Of a stretch of DNA of 17,624 nt, positions 1 to 6,589 are shown piece by piece; positions within the stretch are counted from its first letter, which is position 1; every line of letters begins with the position of its first letter. Origin of the DNA: an uncultured Eubacterium sp. (GTDB lineage Bacteria > Bacillota > Clostridia > Peptostreptococcales > Anaerovoracaceae); contig CALCKF010000065.1 of the NCBI GenBank assembly GCA_937966095.1, positions 1 to 17,624 on the forward strand, given 5' to 3'. A program made the translations under genes and the position numbers. The notes below the pieces were generated by a model. The model ran no database searches. It was given only the letters and a program-made list of their open reading frames with translations, and was not told the origin of the DNA.

Positions 1-1249
1 CGTTTTTATCTGCATGTCCCGAAAAGCCTTCAAGATTATAGATACGGGCATTTACCTGCACTTTTTCGCCAAACAGCGTCACTTCCTCTGCACCGTCCAC
101 TATCAGCCTTCCCAAAGTCCCTTCCGCCTGGTATCCTACGAATACCACGCTGGCCTTTTTATTCCAAAGGTTGTGCTTCAGATGATGTTTTATCCTGCCG
201 GCATCACACATACCGCTGGCTGATATTATAACTTTCGGGGTCTTGTCACTGTTCAGCCACATGGATTCTTCGCTGGTCCTGGTAAATTTCAGGTTTTTGA
301 AATCCAGCGGATTATCTCCTTTTATTATATATTCTTTTGTTTCCTCATCAAATACCTGGGCGTTCCTTTTGAACACTTCTGTTGCATTGGTGGCCATCGG
401 ACTGTCCACATAAACCATTATATTTTCAAAATCTCTGCGGTATTCATTGTCTGTCGCGTATATCCTGCTGAGTTCGTATATCAGTTCCTGTGTCCTGCCG
501 ACTGCAAATGACGGGATTATAGTATTGCCGCCTCCGGCCGCCGTCTCTCTTATTATATCCAGCAGCTTCCTGACATCCATGGAGTTTGACGGATGCAGTC
601 TGTTACCATATGTCGTTTCCATTATGACATAGTCTGCTTTTTTTATTATAGTGGGATTACGAAGTATAGGTCTTTCCATGACCCCGAGATCTCCAGAAAA
701 TACTATCTTTGATACATTGTCATCCTCTGTTACCCAAAGCTCTGTTATTGCAGAGCCCAGTATGTGTCCGGCATCATTGAACACGATCTTCATCTCCTCG
801 TTGAGCTCGATAAGCTGGTCATAAAGTACAGGTCTGACATATTTCAGCGAATCCACCGCATCATTAAAAGTATAGAGCGGGTCTTCCAAAGGTCTGCCGG
901 CACGTTCGTTCTTCTTATTCTTCCATTCCGCTTCTTTTTCATGGATATACCCGCTGTCCTTAAGCATCACTTCCAGCAGATCTGCAGTAGCGTCTGTACA
1001 GTATATGCTACCTTTGAATCCTCGCTTGACAAGCAGCGGAATCCTCCCGCAGTGGTCTATATGAGCGTGACTGAGTATAACGTAATCTATTTCGGCAGGA
1101 ACAAACGGAAAATCCTCGAAATTCAATGCTTCCTGAGCCTTGCCTCCCTGGAATTGTCCGCAGTCCAGCAGTATTTTATGGTTTGCCGTGGTTATGAGAT
1201 GACATGATCCCGTGACACCTGAAGATGCTCCGCAAAACTGTATTTTCAT
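1..1249 (-). CDS. Beta-CASP metallo-beta-lactamase-fold hydrolase, probable ribonuclease (partial, 3' end cut by window)
   Basis: The first 416 codons are present; the gene runs off the left edge. The protein has the metallo-beta-lactamase zinc motif HAHIDH (residues 61-66), the later metal ligands in DAGHILGS (His162) and SGDLG (Asp187), and then a beta-CASP insertion. ETTYG near residue 211, the SGMCDAGR stretch near 345 and FSGHAD near 410 are typical of RNA-processing members such as RNase J and CPSF-73 relatives and of the bacterial YsxA-like family. Family members are usually about 530 residues, so roughly 110 are probably missing. The role is most likely endo- or exonucleolytic RNA cleavage in the cytoplasm; the substrate is unknown. 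The ATG start is supported by GGAGG at 1261-1265, 11 bases upstream. It has its own candidate promoter and follows the preA terminator, so it is a separate transcription unit. Assignment as MBL/beta-CASP is firm; RNase activity is inferred. Confidence 0.88.
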   Translation of the reverse strand, partial: MKIQFCGASSGVTGSCHLITTANHKILLDCGQFQGGKAQEALNFEDFPFVPAEIDYVILSHAHIDHCGRIPLLVKRGFKGSIYCTDATADLLEVMLKDSGYIHEKEAEWKNKKNERAGRPLEDPLYTFNDAVDSLKYVRPVLYDQLIELNEEMKIVFNDAGHILGSAITELWVTEDDNVSKIVFSGDLGVMERPILRNPTIIKKADYVIMETTYGNRLHPSNSMDVRKLLDIIRETAAGGGNTIIPSFAVGRTQELIYELSRIYATDNEYRRDFENIMVYVDSPMATNATEVFKRNAQVFDEETKEYIIKGDNPLDFKNLKFTRTSEESMWLNSDKTPKVIISASGMCDAGRIKHHLKHNLWNKKASVVFVGYQAEGTLGRLIVDGAEEVTLFGEKVQVNARIYNLEGFSGHADKN

Positions 1250-1306
1250 ATGTATATCTGTCCTCCTTGCAAATTTTAACACGATATGGCAGCATGTCTT
1301 TTTCTC

Positions 1307-1315
1307 ATTATATCA
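1307..1315 (-). promoter_or_regulatory. Candidate extended -10 promoter for the beta-CASP gene
   Basis: On the minus strand the bases read TGATATAAT, a perfect extended -10 element (TGnTATAAT), about 60 bases before the start codon. No good -35 hexamer is visible at the normal distance, which is common for extended -10 promoters. It lies between the preA terminator and the downstream gene. Confidence 0.5.
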
Positions 1316-1359
1316 TGTTATTTTTTAAATATATATCTAAAATTCCCGGCAGCAGTTTC

Positions 1360-1397
1360 AAAAAGGCAGAGGGACCGCTGCAATACAGCGATCCCTC
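1360..1397 (-). terminator. Rho-independent terminator of the preT-preA unit
   Basis: Read on the minus strand, GAGGGATCGCTG and CAGCGGTCCCTC form a 12-pair stem (one G-U pair) around a 5-base loop. It is followed by TGCC and five T residues. It begins about 28 bases after the preA stop codon and has the GC-rich stem and T tract of an intrinsic terminator. Confidence 0.85.
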
Positions 1398-1424
1398 GTC
1401 GTGAAAAGTTAAATGTAGTTAGGT

Positions 1425-2678
1425 CTACTCATATTTGGTTTTCATAGCTATATCAACGTGCTTTCTGCCTTCTTTCCACTTTATCTCTCCCGGAGTGATG
1501 CAGCCCTGTACAGGACAAACATTCAGGCAGAGATGACATCCGACACAGTTGTCGTTGAGCTCAGGTCTTCTCTTTTCTTCATTCCAGTCAATAGCCTGAT
1601 GAGCAGCATCATAGCATGAGATATAGCATCTTCCGCATCCGATACATTTTTCATCACTGAAATCAGGCAGGATCTTGAAGTCTCTGTTGAGATCTTCAGC
1701 AGGGATGATGTTTCCAAGAGCGCATCCGATGAAATCATCCAGCTTATCATAGCCTCTTTCTTCCATAAAGTGCATCATGCCGTTTTTCATATCCTCAACG
1801 ATTCTGTAACCGTACTGCATGATAGCGGTTGTAACCTGCACGTTCTTACATCCCAGTGCCAGGAACTCTGCGGCGTCTCTCCATGTTTCGATACCGCCGA
1901 TACCGGACAGGTCTCTCTTTCCAAGGACTTCATCCTGCAGAAGGTTTGCAACAAATCTGAGAGCTATAGGCTTAACTGCAGCTCCGGAATAACCCGAAAT
2001 CGAAGACTTTCCGTTTACTACAGGCATTGCAGTCATATTTTCAAAGTCTATATTGGTTATTGATTTTACTGTATTTATAGCAGATACTCCGGCTGCTCCG
2101 CCTTCTATGGCTGCTCTTGCAGGAATTTCCATAGTTGTGATATTAGGAGTCATTTTTGCTATGAAAGGAATATCTGTTACGCTTGTAACTGCTTCGCAGT
2201 ATTTTTTAACAAGTTCAGGATTTGTTCCTACGTCGGATCCCATAGCATGGCTTGTCATCTGAGGGCATGAGAAGTTACCTTCGATAAGAGGAACTCCGCA
2301 TTCGTCACACATCTTAGCAAGCTGCTTCCATTCTTCTTCACTTGAACCCATGATAGAAGCTACCATTACATGGTCAGGATAATCTCTCATCAGCTTATAC
2401 ATGTTTTCAAAATTGACTTCAGTAGGTTTGTCTGATATCTGCTCCATATTTTTAAAACCTATCCAAGGAAGACCTTCCTTGTTTGTCTGGTCAAATCTCG
2501 GAGAACATTCATCTGCCACAAAGATACCTACAGTCTTGTACATAACTCCGCCCCAGCCTGTTTCAAAACATTTCGCAACCATTTCATAATTGCTTCCTAC
2601 CGGTGAAGATGAAAGGAAGAACGGATTCTGACACTTAACACCTAAATATTCTATAGATAAATCTTTCTTAATTGCCAT
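1425..2678 (-). CDS. preA: NAD-dependent dihydropyrimidine dehydrogenase subunit PreA
   Basis: The catalytic subunit of the heteromeric dihydropyrimidine dehydrogenase, which reduces uracil and thymine to the 5,6-dihydro forms (or runs in reverse) in the cytoplasm. The 417 residues match the size of E. coli PreA (about 411). The N-terminal 330 residues form an FMN-binding TIM barrel of the dihydroorotate dehydrogenase class. FMN-contacting Lys48 (YKTVG) and the active-site Cys138 in NFSCPQ are both kept, as are SAINT (199-203) and the GIGGI phosphate loop (259-263). The C-terminus holds two [4Fe-4S] motifs: Cys345, 348, 351, 355 and Cys378, 381, 384, 388. The start lies one base after the preT stop and uses AGGAG inside the end of preT, so translation is probably coupled. 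A terminator follows. Function is secure at family level; the physiological direction and exact substrate are inferred. Confidence 0.93.
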   Translation of the reverse strand: MAIKKDLSIEYLGVKCQNPFFLSSSPVGSNYEMVAKCFETGWGGVMYKTVGIFVADECSPRFDQTNKEGLPWIGFKNMEQISDKPTEVNFENMYKLMRDYPDHVMVASIMGSSEEEWKQLAKMCDECGVPLIEGNFSCPQMTSHAMGSDVGTNPELVKKYCEAVTSVTDIPFIAKMTPNITTMEIPARAAIEGGAAGVSAINTVKSITNIDFENMTAMPVVNGKSSISGYSGAAVKPIALRFVANLLQDEVLGKRDLSGIGGIETWRDAAEFLALGCKNVQVTTAIMQYGYRIVEDMKNGMMHFMEERGYDKLDDFIGCALGNIIPAEDLNRDFKILPDFSDEKCIGCGRCYISCYDAAHQAIDWNEEKRRPELNDNCVGCHLCLNVCPVQGCITPGEIKWKEGRKHVDIAMKTKYE

Positions 2679-2679
2679 T

Positions 2680-3942
2680 CTATTTCACTCCTTTCTTTTC
2701 CAGGTATGCAATCATCGATGCAGCAGCTTCCTTACCGGCTGCCACGGCTTCTACAACAGTCTTACCACCGTTTACGATGTCTCCTGCTGCAAAAATTCTT
2801 TCATCGCTTGTCACACCTGCTTCAGTAGCTTCTATAGTGCCCTTTCCTGCAGTCTTGACTGCAGCAATGTCACTTATATCTTCAGGAGTCTGTCCTGTTG
2901 CAAACACGATAGTGTCAGCACTCAATGTAAGCTTGGCAGCTTCATCTTTAAATCCTGCAAATTCAACAGCTTCAACTTTCTTGTCGCCCTTGACAGCTGC
3001 AGGAGCCATTCCTGTTGTAATACCGATTCCCAGCGAAAGTGCGTAATGGAATTCCGTCATATTTCCAGGAGCCTCTTCAAGTGTCCTTCTGTAAACGATC
3101 TTCACATCTTCTGCTCCCAGGAGCTTTGCAGTTACTGCACAGTCAACAGCAACATCTCCTCCGCCTACAACGAGGACTTTCTTTCCAGGGTCAAATTTTT
3201 CACCGCCGGTTCTTGCTTTCTTAAGGAATTCAACTGCTGCATATACGCCGTCCAGTTCTATTCCGTCTATCTTAGGAAGATTGTCGCCCCAAAGTCCGGT
3301 ACCTACGAATACTGCATCATAACCTTCAAGATCTGCAGCCTTTACTTCAGTATTGAATTTGAATTCAACTCCCAGACCTTCTACCTGAGCGATATCATGA
3401 TCCACTACAGACTGAGGAAGTCTGCTCGGAACTATTCCGTATGTGAGTACGCCGCCTGCCTTGGCTTCTCTCTCAAATATAGTTACATTGTAACCTGCCT
3501 TTGCCAGCTCTGCAGCTGCTGCCAGTGATGCAGGACCTGCGCCTACACATGCTACATTTCCGACTTTCTTTTCAGGAGCTTCAAGTATTTTCATACCGAA
3601 AATTTCTTCCTGCTCGATAGCATATCTCTGCAGCTTGCCTATTTCAATAGGTCTGTCTATACCGCATCTGCTGCATGCTTCCTCGCATAATCTGTCATAC
3701 GGACAGACTCTTGCACATGTTCCACCTAAAATGTTGTTTTCTCTGATAGTTTCAGCTGCTCCCTTGGCATTTCTGAATCTTATCGATCTTATAAACTTTG
3801 CAGGGTTCGTTCCTGCAGGGCAGCCCTGGCTACATGGTGCATCATGGCACAGTAAGCATCTTGCTGCTTCTTCCATAGCAGTTCTGTGAGTAAATCCTGC
3901 TACAGCCTCAGCAGTATAATTCGCTTTTACTACTTTACTCAA
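2680..3942 (-). CDS. preT: NAD-dependent dihydropyrimidine dehydrogenase subunit PreT
   Basis: The electron-transfer subunit that moves electrons between NAD(H) and PreA through FAD and iron-sulfur clusters. The N-terminal glutamate-synthase-small-subunit-like domain carries Cys29, 32, 37, 41 and Cys76, 80, 86, 90. A FAD-binding Rossmann motif GAGPAS starts near residue 134. A second, NAD-binding motif VVGGGDVAVD lies near 258-267. ATGQTP and the AAGDIVNGG FAD-binding element lie near the C-terminus. At 420 residues it is close to E. coli PreT (412), and the preT-preA order is the same as in E. coli. The start codon is TTG, 6-7 bases after a strong AAGGAGG. The 137-base gap upstream holds two dyads, one terminator-like, so it may be transcribed partly independently of the hydrolase. 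An alternative is another GltD-like partner of a different dehydrogenase, but the adjacent preA makes PreT much the best reading. Confidence 0.92.
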   Translation of the reverse strand: MSKVVKANYTAEAVAGFTHRTAMEEAARCLLCHDAPCSQGCPAGTNPAKFIRSIRFRNAKGAAETIRENNILGGTCARVCPYDRLCEEACSRCGIDRPIEIGKLQRYAIEQEEIFGMKILEAPEKKVGNVACVGAGPASLAAAAELAKAGYNVTIFEREAKAGGVLTYGIVPSRLPQSVVDHDIAQVEGLGVEFKFNTEVKAADLEGYDAVFVGTGLWGDNLPKIDGIELDGVYAAVEFLKKARTGGEKFDPGKKVLVVGGGDVAVDCAVTAKLLGAEDVKIVYRRTLEEAPGNMTEFHYALSLGIGITTGMAPAAVKGDKKVEAVEFAGFKDEAAKLTLSADTIVFATGQTPEDISDIAAVKTAGKGTIEATEAGVTSDERIFAAGDIVNGGKTVVEAVAAGKEAAASMIAYLEKKGVK

Positions 3943-3982
3943 TTTAATTCCTCCTTACGACATTTGGCCCATGGCTTATGAT

Positions 3983-4033
3983 AAAAAAGCTGCACTCCCT
4001 TCGGCATATTAATTGTCTATAGAAAATGCAGCT
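3983..4033 (-). terminator. Possible intrinsic terminator or attenuator between hydrolase gene and preT
   Basis: On the minus strand AGCTGCA and TGCAGCT can pair, extended inward by UUUUC with GGGAG (three G-U pairs), leaving a loop of about 22 bases. Six T residues follow directly after the 3' arm. The shape suits a weak intrinsic terminator or attenuator that lowers read-through into preT. The long loop and wobble pairs keep confidence moderate. Confidence 0.45.
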
Positions 4034-4051
4034 ATACCAACACGTTCAATT

Positions 4052-4073
4052 ATGTGTAAAAAGCCTTACACAT
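4052..4073. repeat. Perfect 8-bp inverted repeat downstream of the hydrolase gene
   Basis: ATGTGTAA and TTACACAT flank a 6-base spacer just after the hydrolase stop codon. It could form an RNA hairpin but has no T tract directly after it. It contains the same TGTAA/TTACA half-sites as the candidate operator at 5412-5425, with a spacing two bases longer. Confidence 0.55.
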
Positions 4074-4079
4074 CTCTTA

Positions 4080-5360
4080 CTACTTTTCAAAATCAGCATC
4101 TGCTTTCAGCATAGCGTTGAGCAGTACTGTCGCACCATCCGTGCAGTGTTCTGGTTTTGCATATTCAGGTTCACAATGTGATAACCCGTCTTTTGTCTGT
4201 ACGAATATCATTGTCGATGGCAGCATATATGCGATGAACTGTGAATCATGTCCTGCACCGGAATGAATAGGCATATTGCTTACACCAGCCTCGTCAGCAG
4301 CTTCCTGAACATATCCAACGAGTTTCTTGTTCCATTCTACCGTGTCTCTCTTCCAGTTTTCCTGGATCTCACAGTCGCATCCTGCCCACTTCATAGTAGC
4401 GATCTTCTTAACGATATCCATTACCTGATCAAGTACTGCAGGATCTGTATGTCTTACGTCCAGTGAGAATTCCACTTCATCAGGTATTACTGTGTGTACA
4501 CATGGATGGCAATAAATCTCACCAGTCGTATAAACCAGCTCAGGTCTTCCCAGCTTATCTATCTCATCATGGAGATATACGAGAGCCTGTGCTGCTGCAT
4601 AAAGAGCGTCGTGTCTCTTGTTCATAGGGAATGTACCTGCATGTGCCGCAAATCCCTTGAATCTCAATGTGTAGTTGAACATGCCCAGTACGCAGTCTAC
4701 AACACCTATTTCTTTATCATTGTCTTCAAGTATAGGACCCTGCTCGATGTGAGCTTCAAAGTTGCAGAGACATGTTTCAGGGCTCATTCTGTTAGCCTTG
4801 TCACCTTTATATCCTGATTTTTCGAGAGCTTCACCGAAAGTCTTCTCACTTCCTTCATGTTCTTCCATTGCAGGAGTTGCCATCATATCTTCATACTTGA
4901 AGTTCTTTGCCAGTTCAGGAGGCAGATAGTCATTGCATAAAATTCCTGATACCATCATTGCAGGCGGATACAGGGAACCTTCTTCGTTAGTCATGATATA
5001 TGCTGTCATAGGATGTTTATGAGGTATGTTCTGTTCTGATATTGTTTCCAGAACTTCCATAGCACTCATGACTCCTAAGATACCGTCATAGTTACCGCCG
5101 TTCTTAACCGAGTCACAGTGTGAGCCTGCGATGATCCTTTTAGCATTAGGATCAGTACCTGGAAGTGTTGCATAGATGTTAGCCAAGTCATCGATTTCGA
5201 TTTCTGCTCCGATTGCTTTCATTCTCTTGATGAATTCTTCTCTTGCCATCTTTGCTTCAGGAGACAACGAGTATCTGGTAATTCCGCCATGTCCTGCATC
5301 TCCGAATTTTGAAAAAGTCTTGATTTTGTCAGTCATTCTTTCCAAACTACACTTATACAT
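4080..5360 (-). CDS. M20-family metal-dependent amidohydrolase (N-carbamoyl amino acid / beta-ureidopropionase / allantoate type)
   Basis: A cytoplasmic binuclear metal amidase that removes a carbamoyl group to give ammonia, CO2 and an amino acid. Numbered from the chosen start, the metal ligands are visible: His81 in GSHCDS, Asp92 in NYDGILG, Glu126/127 in NEEGS, His204 in FEAHIEQGP and His395 in LSHCEPE. The substrate-carboxylate arginine is in DVRHTD (Arg303) and GAGHDSQ is present. Length (426) is normal for HyuC, AllC and bacterial beta-ureidopropionase. I chose the ATG at 5358-5360: the ATG nine bases upstream directly abuts GGAGG with zero spacing, whereas this one has 9 bases. The neighbouring preT-preA makes N-carbamoyl-beta-alanine a likely substrate; allantoate or N-carbamoyl amino acids remain possible because the family cannot be split by motif reading. 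A LacI-type operator and promoter lie just upstream. Confidence 0.85.
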   Translation of the reverse strand: MYKCSLERMTDKIKTFSKFGDAGHGGITRYSLSPEAKMAREEFIKRMKAIGAEIEIDDLANIYATLPGTDPNAKRIIAGSHCDSVKNGGNYDGILGVMSAMEVLETISEQNIPHKHPMTAYIMTNEEGSLYPPAMMVSGILCNDYLPPELAKNFKYEDMMATPAMEEHEGSEKTFGEALEKSGYKGDKANRMSPETCLCNFEAHIEQGPILEDNDKEIGVVDCVLGMFNYTLRFKGFAAHAGTFPMNKRHDALYAAAQALVYLHDEIDKLGRPELVYTTGEIYCHPCVHTVIPDEVEFSLDVRHTDPAVLDQVMDIVKKIATMKWAGCDCEIQENWKRDTVEWNKKLVGYVQEAADEAGVSNMPIHSGAGHDSQFIAYMLPSTMIFVQTKDGLSHCEPEYAKPEHCTDGATVLLNAMLKADADFEK

Positions 5361-5411
5361 AACTTTCATCCTCCTTTTCCACTAAGTGAAAATCTATATT
5401 TGCCACTGGTT

Positions 5412-5425
5412 TGTAACCAGTTACA
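5412..5425. promoter_or_regulatory. Candidate LacI-family operator upstream of the hydrolase gene
   Basis: The 14-base site reads TGTAACTGGTTACA on the minus strand: a perfect 6-base inverted repeat (TGTAAC/GTTACA) around a 2-base centre. Its size and form match LacI/GalR-family operators (TGnAAn-CG-nTTnCA type). It lies just downstream of the likely -10 element, a standard repression position, and a LacI-family gene is located 1.2 kb upstream in the same cluster. Binding is inferred. Confidence 0.6.
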
Positions 5426-5434
5426 TACTGTATA

Positions 5435-5465
5435 TATATAGTAACATGTTTTCAGAATATTTCAA
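5435..5465 (-). promoter_or_regulatory. Candidate sigma-A promoter for hydrolase (and possibly preT-preA)
   Basis: TTGAAA (5460-5465) can serve as -35. The AT-rich tract 5431-5442 offers TATATA (19-base spacer) or ACTATA (17-base spacer) as -10. The exact register is uncertain because of the alternating TA run. The start of transcription would fall next to or inside the candidate operator at 5412-5425. Confidence 0.4.
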
Positions 5466-5479
5466 GTCATTTTTAACAA

Positions 5480-6589
5480 TTACCATGAAAGTTTTAATTT
5501 TTTTTCAGGACATATAAATGTGCATACTCCGCATCCCGTACATTTAGTTTTATCCGCTTTTATCACATTGTCTTCCCTTCTCAATGCACCGTACAGACAT
5601 GCTACAGTGCACTTGTCACATTCTTCGGTGCACGGTACGCCGCTTGCAGTGCTGACAGCAGGTTCGATCTTCATCTCATCGAAAGATTTCAGGTTTCTCA
5701 GGGCTCTTCCGCGGATTTCGTCAACAGACGATATATCGTGATCCCTGAACCATTCCTCTATTTCTTTAATTATTCTGCCGGCCGTCTCTCTGCCTTCAAG
5801 CATAACTGTAGTACCTACCTGCACTGCAGAAGCTCCCAGCATCATATACTCTATGGCATGTTTTCCCGTTTTTATCCCTCCTATACCGCATACCGGGATA
5901 TCTACAGTCTGAGCTATCGTTGCTACAGAGGCAAGGCCCATAGGCCTTATATATTCTCCTGATATTCCTCCATATGTGAACAGAGTAGGTTTCGCCTCTT
6001 CTATATCGACACCCAGTATACCTCTGACCGTATTTATAGCACTCACTCCTGATCCGCCCGCAGCCTTTACAGCTTTTGCAACCTTGGAGATATTAGTCGT
6101 ATTCTGTGATAATTTTACCAATACCGGAACCTTTACGGCAGATACGACCTCTTTTGTCATCTCAAACACGATCTCTGCATGAGACGCCACAACTTCAAGA
6201 GATTCTCCCATGGGATTAGATACCGATATTTCTATGGCATCAGCTCCGAATTTTTCAAGTTTGCTCGCAAGGTACACCAGTTCAGAAGGAGTATGAGCAG
6301 ATATACTGGCTATAACTATCCCGCCATTGCTTTTTGCTATGCTCATCTCTCTTTCCCAGCCTTCTATCTGTATGTCACTGTAAAGACGTATGTTCTGTGC
6401 CCCTTTATCATCACATGCTATTCTCGGTCTGACATCCAGCATTGTATCGCTCACTATACTTTCGGTAACGACAGCGCCGGCTCCTGCAGCAAGCGATTCT
6501 TTAAGCGACATGCCATCACGATTCCACGGTCCTGCCGCTATTATCACCGGGTTTTTCATATCCAACCCCAAAAAATTCGTATTTGTCAT
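5480..6589 (-). CDS. Dihydroorotate dehydrogenase-like flavoprotein with C-terminal 2x[4Fe-4S] ferredoxin domain, atypical active site
   Basis: A 369-residue paralogue of the PreA/DHOD class. Residues 1-300 form the FMN TIM barrel: VKLSQN (Lys159), SAINT (183-187), GGISG (207-211), CGIGGI (234-239) and LGASAVQVGT (251-260) keep the flavin site. The C-terminus has cysteines 320, 324, 327, 331 and 350, 353, 356, 360; the first set is spaced C-x3-C-x2-C-x3-C rather than the usual pattern. Two residues used by DHODs differ: the lysine of VTKS is Glu43 (VTES) and the active-site Cys/Ser of SCP is Asn125 (SNP). Its ATG overlaps the stop of the LacI gene by one base (TAATG), with GGAGAG 8 bases upstream, so the two are co-expressed. 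Pyrimidine-related redox chemistry, perhaps with PreT as electron partner, is a guess. It is unlikely to be a biosynthetic PyrD. Confidence 0.82.
   Translation of the reverse strand: MTNTNFLGLDMKNPVIIAAGPWNRDGMSLKESLAAGAGAVVTESIVSDTMLDVRPRIACDDKGAQNIRLYSDIQIEGWEREMSIAKSNGGIVIASISAHTPSELVYLASKLEKFGADAIEISVSNPMGESLEVVASHAEIVFEMTKEVVSAVKVPVLVKLSQNTTNISKVAKAVKAAGGSGVSAINTVRGILGVDIEEAKPTLFTYGGISGEYIRPMGLASVATIAQTVDIPVCGIGGIKTGKHAIEYMMLGASAVQVGTTVMLEGRETAGRIIKEIEEWFRDHDISSVDEIRGRALRNLKSFDEMKIEPAVSTASGVPCTEECDKCTVACLYGALRREDNVIKADKTKCTGCGVCTFICPEKKLKLSW

Noticed and set aside
3482..3494. GTTACA-T-TGTAAC inverted repeat resembling the operator half-sites
   Set aside because: It lies within preT, the half-sites are in the reverse order, and it is explained by the codons for Gly-Tyr-Asn-Val-Thr in the first Rossmann fold.
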